From JBOGOC01 sp050747525 (GTDB lineage: Bacteria; Acidobacteriota; Polarisedimenticolia; JACPZX01; DASXTC01), in contig JBOGOC010000031.1 in NCBI GenBank assembly GCA_050747525.1, forward strand, positions 62,001-126,000: a stretch of 64,000 nt of DNA. Direction: 5' to 3'. Positions 18,646 to 26,729 of the stretch are shown here, piece by piece. A program made the translations under genes and the position numbers. The number at the start of each line of letters is the position of its first letter. The first letter of the stretch is position 1. The notes under the pieces are model-generated. The model saw only the letters and a program-made list of their open reading frames with translations. It did not search any database and had not been told where the DNA came from.

Positions 18646-19382
18646 GCCTGCAGGGAAGAGTGACGTTGGTGACCGGCGCTTCGCGAGGGATCGGGCGCGC
18701 CATCGCGCTGCGGCTGGCCCGCGAAGGATCCGACCTGGCCCTGGTGGCTCGCGACGAGGCGAAGCTGGCCGAGGTGGCCGAGGCCGTGCGTGCCCTCGGG
18801 GTGCGCGCGGCGGTGGTGGCCGCCGACCTGTCCGACGGTGACGCCACCGAAGCGGCTCATGAGAAGGCAGCCGAAGCGCTCGGAACGGTGCATCACGTCG
18901 TGGCCAACGCCGGGATCACCGCCGATCAGCTCACCATGAGGCTCAAGCCCGCCGACTGGGATCGCGTGCTGGCCGTGAACCTGACGGGGGCGTTCCGCCT
19001 GACGCAAGCGGCGCTCTCCGGCATGGTGCGCGCCCGCTATGGGCGCATCGTGCTCATGTCTTCGATCGCCGGCCTGACCGGGAATCCGGGGCAGGCCGCG
19101 TATGCCGCCTCGAAGGCGGGGCTCATCGGCTTCGCGCGATCGGTGGCCAAGGAGATGGGCTCTCGCAACGTGACCGTCAACGTGGTGGCGCCCGGCCTCA
19201 TCGACACGGACATGGCACAGGCCCTGCCCGAGGCGCGCCGCAACGAGATGGTGGGCCACGTTCCTCTCGGGCGGCTGGGGACGGCGGACGAGGTGGCCGG
19301 CACGGTCTCCTTCCTGCTGGGGCCCGATGCCGCGTACATCACCGGCGCGGTGATCAACGTCAGCGGCGGCCTCGCCATGTGA
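18642..19382 (+). CDS. fabG: 3-oxoacyl-ACP reductase
   Basis: NADPH-dependent SDR that reduces 3-oxoacyl-ACP. The 246-residue protein has the TGASRGIG cofactor loop (11-18), NAG (89-91), catalytic Ser140/141, Tyr154 and Lys158 (YAASK). The C-terminal AYITGAVINVSGGLAM is typical of FabG. It overlaps fabD by ATGA. A 166-nt gap with its own promoter follows before acpP. Confidence 0.95.
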   Translation: MSLQGRVTLVTGASRGIGRAIALRLAREGSDLALVARDEAKLAEVAEAVRALGVRAAVVAADLSDGDATEAAHEKAAEALGTVHHVVANAGITADQLTMRLKPADWDRVLAVNLTGAFRLTQAALSGMVRARYGRIVLMSSIAGLTGNPGQAAYAASKAGLIGFARSVAKEMGSRNVTVNVVAPGLIDTDMAQALPEARRNEMVGHVPLGRLGTADEVAGTVSFLLGPDAAYITGAVINVSGGLAM

Positions 19383-19398
19383 TGGGTGCTCCGGGGAC

Positions 19399-19425
19399 TT
19401 GCGCCCGGAAATCCTGTGCTAGACT
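19399..19425 (+). promoter_or_regulatory. acpP promoter (TTGCGC / TAGACT)
   Basis: TTGCGC (19399-19404), a 15-bp spacer, then TAGACT (19420-19425) preceded by TG at 19417-19418 (extended -10). The sequence TCCGGG...CCCGGA at 19390-19409 forms a 6-bp hairpin over the -35 and may be a weak fabG terminator. The roughly 115-nt leader contains a further hairpin, GCGGTCC/GGACCGC, at 19439-19460 just after a TTTT run. Confidence 0.5.
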
Positions 19426-19548
19426 GGCCTCCCTTTTCGCGGTCCCATCACACGGACCGCCGCATCGCCCGGCGTGCAGCGCCATCGGCGGCAAGGCTCA
19501 TCGGATCAGGCGGGCCCGGCGGAACGTTCAGCCAAACGGAGGGCATGG

Positions 19549-19779
19549 ATGAACATCGAGGAGAAGGTCAAGGGGATCATCGTCGAGCAGCTTGGCGTCG
19601 ATGAGGATGAGGTGACCCCGACGGCCTCCTTTGTCGAGGACCTCGGAGCCGACTCGCTCGACCAGGTCGAGCTGGTCATGGCGTTCGAGGAGGAGTTCAA
19701 GCTCGAGATCAGCGACGAGGACGCGGAGAAGATCAAGACGGTCCAGGACGCGGTCAAGTACATCAGCGAGCACAAGTAG
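19549..19779 (+). CDS. acpP: acyl carrier protein
   Basis: Small acidic carrier of growing acyl chains, 76 residues. Ser36 in the GADSLDQVEL motif is the phosphopantetheine site. ATG 19549 is set by GGAGGG at 19538-19543. An out-of-frame ATG at 19545 overlaps the start. It is located between fabG and fabF and has its own promoter and long structured leader, which suits its higher expression. Confidence 0.98.
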   Translation: MNIEEKVKGIIVEQLGVDEDEVTPTASFVEDLGADSLDQVELVMAFEEEFKLEISDEDAEKIKTVQDAVKYISEHK

Positions 19780-19820
19780 AACTCCTGCGGCAAATCACCC
19801 GTCCGGATTCGAGAGCGACC

Positions 19821-21062
19821 ATGGAGAGACGTGTCGTCATCACCGGGCTCGGCCTGGTGAGTCCCCTGGGCATCGGCACCCGGGAGAACTGGGATGCCCT
19901 GCTCGCAGGGCGCTCCGGCATCGGTGCGATCACCCGGTTCGACACCTCCGACTACCCGGCGCGCATCGCCGGTGAGGTGCGCGGGTTCGATCCGTCGCTC
20001 TACAGTCCCGTCAAGGACGTCAAGAAGAGCGACCTGTTCATCCACTATGCTCTGGCGGCTTCGCAGTTCGCGATCGAGGACTCCGGGCTCAGCATCGACG
20101 CCTCCAACGCGGAGCGCGTCGGCGTGTACATCGGCTCGGGGATCGGAGGGCTCCCCTCGATCGAGCGGCAGCACGCCGAGCTGCTGCAGAAGGGTCCGCG
20201 CCGCATCTCTCCCTTCTTCATCGTGGGCCTGATCGTGAATCTGGCGTCGGGGCAGGTGTCCATCCGCTACGGCGCCAAGGGACCCAACATGGCCAACTCC
20301 ACCGCCTGCTCCACCGGCACCCACGCGGTGGGCGATTCGGCCAGGATCATCGCGCGCGGAGAGGCCGACGCGATGATCTGCGGCGGCACGGAAGCCGTGA
20401 TCACCCCACTGGCCGTGGGGGGCTTCTCGGCGATGCGCGCGCTGTCCACCCGTAACGAAGAGCCCGAGAAGGCCAGCCGGCCCTTCGACGCGGAGCGCGA
20501 CGGCTTCGTGATCGGCGAAGGAGCGGGGATCCTGATCCTCGAAGAGCTGCTGCACGCGCAGCGGCGAGGCGCGCCCATCTACGCCGAGGTGGTCGGCTAC
20601 GGCGTGAGCGCCGATGCCTATCACATCTCGGCTCCCTCGCAGGACGGAGACGGGCCGATCCGCGTGATGCGCAACACCCTGGCCGATGCCGGCGTGACAC
20701 CCGATGTGGTGGACTACATCAACGCGCATGGCACCTCCACGCCCCTGGGGGACAAGATCGAGACCCTGGCCATCCGCGAGGTGTTCGGCGCGCACGCGAA
20801 GAAGCTGGCGGTGTCGTCGACCAAGTCGATGACCGGCCACCTGCTGGGGGCTGCGGGCGGGCTCGAGACCGCCATCACCGCGCTGGTGGTGCGCCACGGG
20901 GCCATCCCCCCGACCATCAACCTGACATCCCCGGATCCGGACTGCGACCTGGACTACGTCCCCCACGAGCAGCGCAGGATGGCGGTGGGCTACGCGCTGA
21001 ACAACTCGTTCGGCTTCGGCGGGACCAACGCGAGCATCCTGCTCAAGAGGTTCGAAGCGTGA
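19821..21062 (+). CDS. fabF: 3-oxoacyl-ACP synthase II
   Basis: Condensing enzyme KASII. The 413-residue protein starts MERRVVITGLGLVSPLG and has the catalytic triad Cys163 (TACSTG), His303 (NAHGTST) and His340 (SMTGHLLGA). It ends with the NNSFGFGGTNAS loop. It begins 41 nt after acpP and overlaps etfB by GTGA. Because fabH is missing locally, initiation must use an enzyme encoded elsewhere or a FabF-type bypass. Confidence 0.97.
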   Translation: MERRVVITGLGLVSPLGIGTRENWDALLAGRSGIGAITRFDTSDYPARIAGEVRGFDPSLYSPVKDVKKSDLFIHYALAASQFAIEDSGLSIDASNAERVGVYIGSGIGGLPSIERQHAELLQKGPRRISPFFIVGLIVNLASGQVSIRYGAKGPNMANSTACSTGTHAVGDSARIIARGEADAMICGGTEAVITPLAVGGFSAMRALSTRNEEPEKASRPFDAERDGFVIGEGAGILILEELLHAQRRGAPIYAEVVGYGVSADAYHISAPSQDGDGPIRVMRNTLADAGVTPDVVDYINAHGTSTPLGDKIETLAIREVFGAHAKKLAVSSTKSMTGHLLGAAGGLETAITALVVRHGAIPPTINLTSPDPDCDLDYVPHEQRRMAVGYALNNSFGFGGTNASILLKRFEA

Positions 21063-21850
21063 AGATCGCCGTGATCGTCAAGCAGGTTCCCGACACGGAG
21101 ACCAAGATCGCCATTGCGGCCGACGGTCGATCCGTGGAAGAGGGGAACATCAACTGGGTCCTGAATCCCTATGACGAGTTCGCCATCGAAGAGGCGCTGA
21201 AGATCAAGGACGCCGGTGGTGGCGCGGCCGAGGTGGTCGCGGTCACCGTGGGCCCGGCGCGCGCCGCCGCCGCCCTCCGGACGTGCCTGGCCATGGGGGC
21301 CGATCGCGCGCTCCATCTCAACGACCCCGCGTTCGAGGGCTCCGATTCCCTGGGGACGGCCCGCATCCTGGCGGCGGCCCTGAAGACCCTGTCGCCCGAC
21401 CTGGTGCTGGGCGGGCAGTACGCTGTGGGAACCGACAACCGGCAGGCGGGGCCCATGCTGGCCGAGCTGATGGACCTGCCTCACGTGGGGGTGGTGACGA
21501 AGCTCGAGATCAAGGACGGCTCCCTCCGCGCGCACCGGGAGATCGAGGGCGCGCACGAGGTGATGGAGGCGTCCCTTCCCTGCGTGGTCACGGCCCAGAA
21601 GGGGCTCAACGAGCCGCGCTACGCGAGCCTCAAGGGAATCATGGCGGCCAAGAAGAAGCCGCTCGACGAGATGAACGCGGCGGCGTTGAAGGTCGACCCG
21701 GCCGGCGTGGGAGCCGCGGGGGCCCGCGTGAAGATCACGAAGCTCGAGCTTCCGCCGCCCAAGCAACCCGGAAAGATTTTCAAGGATGACGCCGAGACGT
21801 CCGCCCGCGAGGTGGTCCGTCTCCTTCATGAAGAAGCGAAGGTGATTTGA
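21059..21850 (+). CDS. etfB: electron transfer flavoprotein beta subunit
   Basis: The 263-residue protein starts KIAVIVKQVPDTE and has the ADP/AMP-binding region with AVTVGPARAAAALRTCLAMGAD, typical of EtfB. With EtfA it passes electrons from acyl-CoA dehydrogenases to the quinone pool. The GTG start overlaps the fabF stop (GTGA), so it is coupled to fatty-acid synthesis genes, an unusual juxtaposition of biosynthetic and beta-oxidation electron carriers. A TGATG overlap follows with etfA. Confidence 0.95.
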   Translation: MKIAVIVKQVPDTETKIAIAADGRSVEEGNINWVLNPYDEFAIEEALKIKDAGGGAAEVVAVTVGPARAAAALRTCLAMGADRALHLNDPAFEGSDSLGTARILAAALKTLSPDLVLGGQYAVGTDNRQAGPMLAELMDLPHVGVVTKLEIKDGSLRAHREIEGAHEVMEASLPCVVTAQKGLNEPRYASLKGIMAAKKKPLDEMNAAALKVDPAGVGAAGARVKITKLELPPPKQPGKIFKDDAETSAREVVRLLHEEAKVI

Positions 21851-22830
21851 TGGCCGGGGTGCTGGTCTTCGCGGAGCAGCGGGAGGGGAAGCTCAAGAAG
21901 CCGGCCGTCGAGGCCGTGTCCGAAGGGCGCCGGCAGGCCCAGGCCCTCGGGGGCGATCTGACGGTGCTGCTGATCGGAGACGACCTGGCCGCGCTTGCCC
22001 CGGAGGCGGCCCGCCTCGGCGCCGACAAGGTGCTCACGGTGTCCGACCCGCGGCTCGCTCTTTACGCGCCCGGCGCCTACGCGCGGGCGGCCGCCGAGGC
22101 GGTCAAGGCGTGCGACCCCGATCTCGTGCTCATGAGCGCCACAGCCCTGGGAAGAGATCTGGCCGCGCGCCTGGCCGCGCGCCTGGGGGCCGGTCTGGCC
22201 GCCGACTGCATGGCCCTGACCGCGGGACCACAGGGGATCACCGCGAAGCGGACCGTCTATTCGGGCAAGGCCATCGCCACCATGTCGTTCTCGGGCCGGC
22301 CCGCCATGGCCACTCTGCGTCCGAACGTGTTCGCCGCGGAGGCTCAACCGCGCGCCGGCAGGGGAGAGACCTCGCCGCTGCCGTTCGCGCTGGAAGACAA
22401 GGACCTCAGGTCCAGGGCCGTGGCGATCGAAGCTGCCAAGGAGACCACGCTCGACGTGGCCGAGGCCGGTATCGTGGTCTCCGGCGGGCGCGCCATGCAG
22501 GGACCCGAGAACTTCAAGTACATCCGCATGCTGGCCGAGGCCCTCGGCGGCGCCGTGGGCGCCTCGCGCGCCGCCGTGGACGCCGGCTGGATCGATCACC
22601 AGCACCAGGTAGGGCAGACCGGCAAGGTGGTCTCCCCGACCCTCTACGTGGCCTGCGGCATCTCGGGCGCCATCCAGCACCTGGCCGGCATGTCGTCCTC
22701 GAAGGTCATCGTCGCCATCAACAAGGACGCCGACGCCCCCATCTTCAAGATCGCCGACTACGGCATCGTAGGCGACCTCTACCAGATCATCCCCGCCATG
22801 GTCGAAGAGATCCGCAAGATCAAGAGCTGA
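21850..22830 (+). CDS. etfA: electron transfer flavoprotein alpha subunit
   Basis: The 326-residue protein has an N-terminal alpha/beta domain and the C-terminal FAD domain with VSGGRAMQGPENF, GASRAAVDAGW, HQVGQTGKVVSPTLYVACGISGA and AINKDADAPIF, all EtfA hallmarks. It is the last gene of the fab-etf run. A 138-bp palindromic repeat begins 21 nt after the stop and probably ends the transcript. Confidence 0.96.
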   Translation: MAGVLVFAEQREGKLKKPAVEAVSEGRRQAQALGGDLTVLLIGDDLAALAPEAARLGADKVLTVSDPRLALYAPGAYARAAAEAVKACDPDLVLMSATALGRDLAARLAARLGAGLAADCMALTAGPQGITAKRTVYSGKAIATMSFSGRPAMATLRPNVFAAEAQPRAGRGETSPLPFALEDKDLRSRAVAIEAAKETTLDVAEAGIVVSGGRAMQGPENFKYIRMLAEALGGAVGASRAAVDAGWIDHQHQVGQTGKVVSPTLYVACGISGAIQHLAGMSSSKVIVAINKDADAPIFKIADYGIVGDLYQIIPAMVEEIRKIKS

Positions 22831-22851
22831 CCTTCCGAGTCAGGGACGCCC

Positions 22852-22989
22852 GCCGGCGGTGAGGAGTGGTCTCCGGGGACGCATCGTCCTCGCCTCGCGC
22901 GGGCTGGCCGCGCAAGAGCGCGCGCGGCCAACGCCCGCGCGACCCGGCTCGTCCTCAGAGGGCCCCTTCGACCACTCCTCACCGCCGGC
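22852..22989. repeat. long palindromic element, copy 1 (138 bp)
   Basis: Perfect 20-bp terminal inverted repeats: GCCGGCGGTGAGGAGTGGTC at 22852-22871 and its complement at 22970-22989. Inside lies a nested hairpin, TCGCGCGGGC-T-GGCCGCGC ... GCGCGGCC-AAC-GCCCGCGCGA. The core is nearly identical, in opposite orientation, to the element at 23396-23574 (one change in the 30-base core hairpin), and the flanks are also alike. There is no ORF of substance. It fits a REP/MITE-like dispersed repeat and sits at the 3' end of both etfA and the lipoprotein gene. Confidence 0.85.
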
Positions 22990-23044
22990 TCTTCGCCAAC
23001 GCCACGGTCGCCCTTTCCTCGCTCAAAATGGGTTCAGCAACCTG

Positions 23045-23338
23045 TTACTGAACACTCGTGTTGACCTCAACGGCTCCATTCCAGCAATAGACGGAGATCG
23101 CCACCTCATGCCGCGGCGTACCGTTGCGTATGAAGCTGAATATCCACCGGTCTTCTGGCGTCTTTGCAGAAAACTGTACCTGCTGCAGCCCAAACTCCCG
23201 CAGAGGAATGCCGTGCTTCTCTGCGTACCTGGATAACTCCGTTTGAGCAATGACTCTGGCTTGGCCCTGCGTTACAGGACTGCCGCCACAGGAAACACAG
23301 ACCAGGACCAGCACGACGGCAGCAACGGCTTTCCTCAT
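23045..23338 (-). CDS. small predicted lipoprotein, unknown function
   Basis: The 97-residue protein has a lipoprotein-type signal (MRKAVAAVVLVLVCVSCGG, Cys17 as the likely lipidated residue) followed by about 75 residues of mixed alpha/beta (QARVIAQTELSRYAEKHGIP, RWIFSFIRNG, HEVAISVYCWNG). The second half resembles the small PepSY/NTF2-sized fold, but I cannot assign a family. Codon use and GC are lower than in its neighbours. It stands alone between two copies of a palindromic repeat, in the same direction as the downstream element and the type II GAPDH. Confidence 0.65.
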   Translation of the reverse strand: MRKAVAAVVLVLVCVSCGGSPVTQGQARVIAQTELSRYAEKHGIPLREFGLQQVQFSAKTPEDRWIFSFIRNGTPRHEVAISVYCWNGAVEVNTSVQ

Positions 23339-23395
23339 GGCTGATCTACTTCTGCCTCACCAGGGCATGAAGCCACTTCGTGCGGACACACGCGC

Positions 23396-23574
23396 GCGGG
23401 CTGACGGGGAGTGGTCGGAGCGGCCCTCTGGAGCCTGAGCCGGGTCGAGCGAGCGTTGGCCGCGCGCGCTTTTGCGCGGCCAGCGAGCGAGGGCGAAGGC
23501 GGAAGCGGGAGTGAGCTGTCGTGGCCAACGCCACGACGGCGAACGGCCGCGGAGACCACTCCCCGTCAGCCCGC
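23396..23574. repeat. long palindromic element, copy 2 (179 bp)
   Basis: Perfect 21-bp terminal inverted repeats at 23396-23416 and 23554-23574. The core hairpin (GGCCGCGCGCGC..TTTT..GCGCGGCC) and the flanking blocks GACCCGGCTC, CAGAGGGCC and GGAGTGGTCTCCG match copy 1 when read on the opposite strand. A second internal hairpin, GTCGTGGC-CAAC-GCCACGAC, lies at 23518-23537. It ends 6 nt after the type II GAPDH stop codon, so it may also act as its terminator. Confidence 0.85.
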
Positions 23575-23580
23575 CCCCGA

Positions 23581-24651
23581 CTAGACCTCCTCGAAGAAGT
23601 ACGGCTTCATGCACTGAATCTTTTCTTCGTACGTCTTCGGGTACAGGAACCACGTCGCCGCCGCCACCGAAGACAGGAGCGGGTTTCCGTCCTGCGGGGT
23701 GAAGCAGAAGCCGATCACCTCGGTGCCGTTGTTGACGGTCAGGCTCGGCACGCAGACCACCGTCTGGCTCAGGATGCGTCCGTAGTGGCCGTAGTCGCGG
23801 CCGAACGAGAAGATTGAGTTGGCCGAGGTCTTGTAGCTCAGCGCGACGCGGTCGTTGGCCTGCATGCGGCGCAGCACCTCCTTGACCGTGACCTTCCTCT
23901 TCAGCCGGATGCTGAACCAGATGGTGTGCATGTATTGGGTGTTCACCTTGATGGCCGAGGAGAACACGTTCTTCAGATCGATGTTCATGGTGTCGAACAG
24001 GTGCCACACGTCGCGCGCGTGGTGGGTGCCGAACCGCTCGTCCTTGTGCTTGCCGGCCTGAGGAGAGGGGCAGAAGGACCCGTCCTGCGAGAGGTCGTTG
24101 GCGCGGCGGATGCACAGGAAGCGCGCCTCCACCAGATTGTCCTCGCCGCCGTCGGACAGCGCGATGTTGTCGATGAGCACCGCCAGGTTGTGCGTGTTGC
24201 ACGAGACCACCTGCAGGAACTGATCGTCGCCGGTCTTGAGCGCCCGGTCGTTGATCCCGCGCGCGTAGGGCTTGCCGAATCCGAACTCGCTCCCCTGGGC
24301 GATGAACCCCAAGGTGTTCTTCCTGTAGTTCTCGTACAGCTCGACCTTGTTCTGGTTCCCCACGGGCGTGCAGTCGATGACCACGTTGGCTCGCTCCAGC
24401 GCCTCGTGGGCCTCGTAGTGCGGCTCGATGCCCATCTCCTTGAAGCCCTCGAGCGAGTCCTCGTTGACCGCCAGCTTGGCACCGCGCCGCTTGAGCTCCT
24501 TGACCTTGGACCGGTCGGTGAACAGCGGCGTCCGCTTGTGGAAGGTGACTTCGTCGATGCCCAGGTCCGACTGCATGTTCACCAGCAATCCGATGAGAGG
24601 CTCCCCGATGGTGCCGGTGCCGATCACGTGAACGATTTTCTTGTCCGCCAT
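23581..24651 (-). CDS. type II (archaeal-type) glyceraldehyde-3-phosphate dehydrogenase-like protein
   Basis: The 356-residue protein has a Rossmann start (HVIGTGTIGEP), VVIDCTPVGNQNK, GFIAQGSE, and the GAPDH catalytic motif VVSCNTHNL with Cys151. These follow the archaeal type II GAPDH plan rather than the bacterial GapA plan (no INGFGRIGR, no ASCTTN). It would interconvert glyceraldehyde-3-phosphate and 1,3-bisphosphoglycerate with NAD(P). It stands alone, is divergent from hprK, and has a palindromic repeat at its 3' end. No other glycolytic gene is adjacent. The family is recognised from the motif order, and substrate and direction are inferred. Confidence 0.75.
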   Translation of the reverse strand: MADKKIVHVIGTGTIGEPLIGLLVNMQSDLGIDEVTFHKRTPLFTDRSKVKELKRRGAKLAVNEDSLEGFKEMGIEPHYEAHEALERANVVIDCTPVGNQNKVELYENYRKNTLGFIAQGSEFGFGKPYARGINDRALKTGDDQFLQVVSCNTHNLAVLIDNIALSDGGEDNLVEARFLCIRRANDLSQDGSFCPSPQAGKHKDERFGTHHARDVWHLFDTMNIDLKNVFSSAIKVNTQYMHTIWFSIRLKRKVTVKEVLRRMQANDRVALSYKTSANSIFSFGRDYGHYGRILSQTVVCVPSLTVNNGTEVIGFCFTPQDGNPLLSSVAAATWFLYPKTYEEKIQCMKPYFFEEV

Positions 24652-24788
24652 GGAGTGATCCCCCGTTGGAAGCCCGCCCGATCATGGGCTGGGAACCGGG
24701 CCAATCTACCGCCGAGCCGGCCGGGCTGTCAACGAAGCTCTGCTTGATCTGCCGGGGTGCAAGTCCTCATCAACAGTCATCTTTCGCC

Positions 24789-24818
24789 TTGACAGCCGGT
24801 CTCGCTGGCACCTATCCT
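24789..24818 (+). promoter_or_regulatory. promoter of hprK-PTS operon
   Basis: Consensus TTGACA (24789-24794), an 18-bp spacer, then TATCCT (24813-24818). Transcription would start near 24825, leaving a leader of about 57 nt before the hprK ATG. Confidence 0.75.
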
Positions 24819-24881
24819 CTCTCTGATTTCATCGGCGGTTCCCGGTCAGATCCTCAAGTAACACCAGAAAGGACGCTGCGC

Positions 24882-25847
24882 ATGCTCCCCTCGTCCATAT
24901 CGGTCCTCACTCCGAAGATCCGGGTTCGGGACCTGCTGCTGGGCGAGGCGCAGCACCTCAAGCTCGAGGCGCTGGCCGGGGCAGGGGGGCTCGACAAGGA
25001 GCTCACGGTCCCGCGCATCCAGAAGCCGGGACTCGCGCTGGCGGGGTTCATCGAGTACATCCATCCGGGGCGCGTTCAGATCCTCGGGCAGAGCGAGATC
25101 ACCTTCCTGAGGGAGCAGCCGGCGGCCAGGCGCCGCGAGATCCTGGACGGGGTGTGCGCCACGGGGGTCACCTGCTTCGTGATCACCAAGAGTCTCCAGC
25201 CTCCCGACGAGCTGCTGCGGGCCGTCGAAGCGCACAGCATCCCCCTGCTTCGGACCACGCTGGTCTCTTCGGCCACCATCGACGGGCTGGAGCGCTTTCT
25301 GGAGGAGCGTCTTGCTCCTCGTATCAGCATGCACGGCGTCCTGCTGGACATCTACGGGGTGGGAGTGCTGCTGCTGGGCGACAGCGGCGTGGGCAAGAGC
25401 GAGTGCGCCCTGGACCTGATCGTGCGCGGCCACCGCCTGGTGTCCGACGATATCGTGGAGATCAAGCGCCGCGGCAACGTGCTCAACGGCAGCGGCCCCG
25501 AGCTGACCCGGTATCACATGGAGATCCGCGGGCTGGGGATCATCAACATCAAGGACCTGTTCGGCGTAGCCGCCGTGCGCTACCTCAAGGACGTGGACAT
25601 GGTGGTGAGGCTCGACCCGTGGCAGGAAGGCAAGGAATACGAGCGCATGGGCCTGGATCAGCCCACATGGGAGATCCTGGGCGTGACGGTCCCCTTCATC
25701 GAGATGCCGGTCGCTCCCGGAAGGCACCTCTCGGTGCTGGTGGAGGTGGCGGCGCGCAACCATCTGCTGAAGACCAAGGGCTACGATCCCGCGCGTGAGC
25801 TGGCCAGCCGGCTGGAGGCGCGCCTGGCCGGAGGATCGGAAGAATGA
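24882..25847 (+). CDS. hprK: HPr kinase/phosphorylase
   Basis: Bifunctional enzyme that phosphorylates and dephosphorylates Ser46 of HPr. The 321-residue protein has the HprK N-domain and a C-terminal catalytic domain with the P-loop GDSGVGKS (about 166-173), the KSECALDLI helix, HRLVSDD and the signature region MEIRGLGIINIKDLFG. ATG 24882 follows AAAGGA. Upstream in-frame codons to 24666 are not conserved. Its substrate HPr (27155) has Ser46 and is in the same operon. It overlaps rapZ by ATGA. Confidence 0.95.
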   Translation: MLPSSISVLTPKIRVRDLLLGEAQHLKLEALAGAGGLDKELTVPRIQKPGLALAGFIEYIHPGRVQILGQSEITFLREQPAARRREILDGVCATGVTCFVITKSLQPPDELLRAVEAHSIPLLRTTLVSSATIDGLERFLEERLAPRISMHGVLLDIYGVGVLLLGDSGVGKSECALDLIVRGHRLVSDDIVEIKRRGNVLNGSGPELTRYHMEIRGLGIINIKDLFGVAAVRYLKDVDMVVRLDPWQEGKEYERMGLDQPTWEILGVTVPFIEMPVAPGRHLSVLVEVAARNHLLKTKGYDPARELASRLEARLAGGSEE

Positions 25848-26713
25848 GGATCAACCGGCTCGTCATCGTCACCGGGCTTTCGGGAAGCGGGAAGAGTCTC
25901 GCCGCGAACTGCTTCGAGGACATGGGCTTCTACTGCGTGGACAACCTGCCCGTGCGCCTCATCCCCGTGCTGATGGACCTCATCTGGCGCACCGCCGCGG
26001 ACATCCGCAACGTGGCGCTGGTGATCGACGTGCGCGAGGGGACCTTCTTCAAGGACTTCCCGGAGATCCTCGAGCAGTTGCGGCGAGAGGACCTCGACCT
26101 GTCGGTGCTCTTCTTCGAGGCGACAAACGAAGCGCTGATCCGGAGGTTTTCCGAGACGCGCCGGCCGCATCCCCTGGCGGGGGAGGGGGCGTCGCTGGAA
26201 GAAGGAATCCGCCGCGAGCGCGAGATCCTCAAGCCGATCCGCGACCGCGCGGACAAGATCATCGAGTCGTCGGCCTTCAACGTCCACGAGCTGAGGTCCT
26301 ACCTCTTCGACAACTTCTCGGAGCAGAGCCGCACCGGGTCGCTGTTCATCTCGGTGGTGAGCTTCGGGTACAAGTACGGCGTGCCTCCCGAGTCGGACCT
26401 CATGTTCGACGTGAGGTTCCTGCCGAACCCCCACTTCGTCGAGGAGCTGCGGCCCAAGACAGGGCTGGACGCCGAGGTGACCGCCTACGTGGAGGCCATC
26501 GACGACTACAAGCAGTACTACCAGATGGTGCTCTCCCTGCTGCTGTTCCTGGTGCCGCGCTTCATCAAGGAAGGCAAGACCTACCTCACCATTTCCATCG
26601 GGTGCACCGGCGGGCGGCACCGCTCGGTGAGCATGGCGCAGCGCATGGGGGAAGAGCTGACGCGGCAGGGTTACCGGGTGAAGACGACGCATCGCGATCT
26701 CTGGAAAACCTAG
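25844..26713 (+). CDS. rapZ: RapZ family nucleotide-binding protein (RNase adapter / YvcJ)
   Basis: P-loop protein that in E. coli binds GlmZ/GlmY sRNAs and in Bacillus is YvcJ. The 289-residue protein has the Walker A GLSGSGKS (11-18), FEDMGFYCVDNLP, a Walker B-like 'VALVIDVREG' and the C-terminal IGCTGGRHRSV domain. Overlap with hprK and the following PTS genes matches the hprK-rapZ-EIIA-HPr order of Gram-negative regulatory PTS loci. The glmZ-type sRNA partner is not evident here. Confidence 0.94.
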   Translation: MRINRLVIVTGLSGSGKSLAANCFEDMGFYCVDNLPVRLIPVLMDLIWRTAADIRNVALVIDVREGTFFKDFPEILEQLRREDLDLSVLFFEATNEALIRRFSETRRPHPLAGEGASLEEGIRREREILKPIRDRADKIIESSAFNVHELRSYLFDNFSEQSRTGSLFISVVSFGYKYGVPPESDLMFDVRFLPNPHFVEELRPKTGLDAEVTAYVEAIDDYKQYYQMVLSLLLFLVPRFIKEGKTYLTISIGCTGGRHRSVSMAQRMGEELTRQGYRVKTTHRDLWKT

Positions 26714-26729
26714 GAGGGCTGAACGGATC

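Noticed and set aside
16005..22830. fabH hidden in the fatty-acid operon
   Set aside because: plsX stop overlaps the fabD start, leaving no space, and no other KASIII motif was found.
22859..23236. 125-residue plus-strand frame at the palindromic repeat
   Set aside because: It runs through the repeat and over the lipoprotein gene and has no domain or ribosome site.
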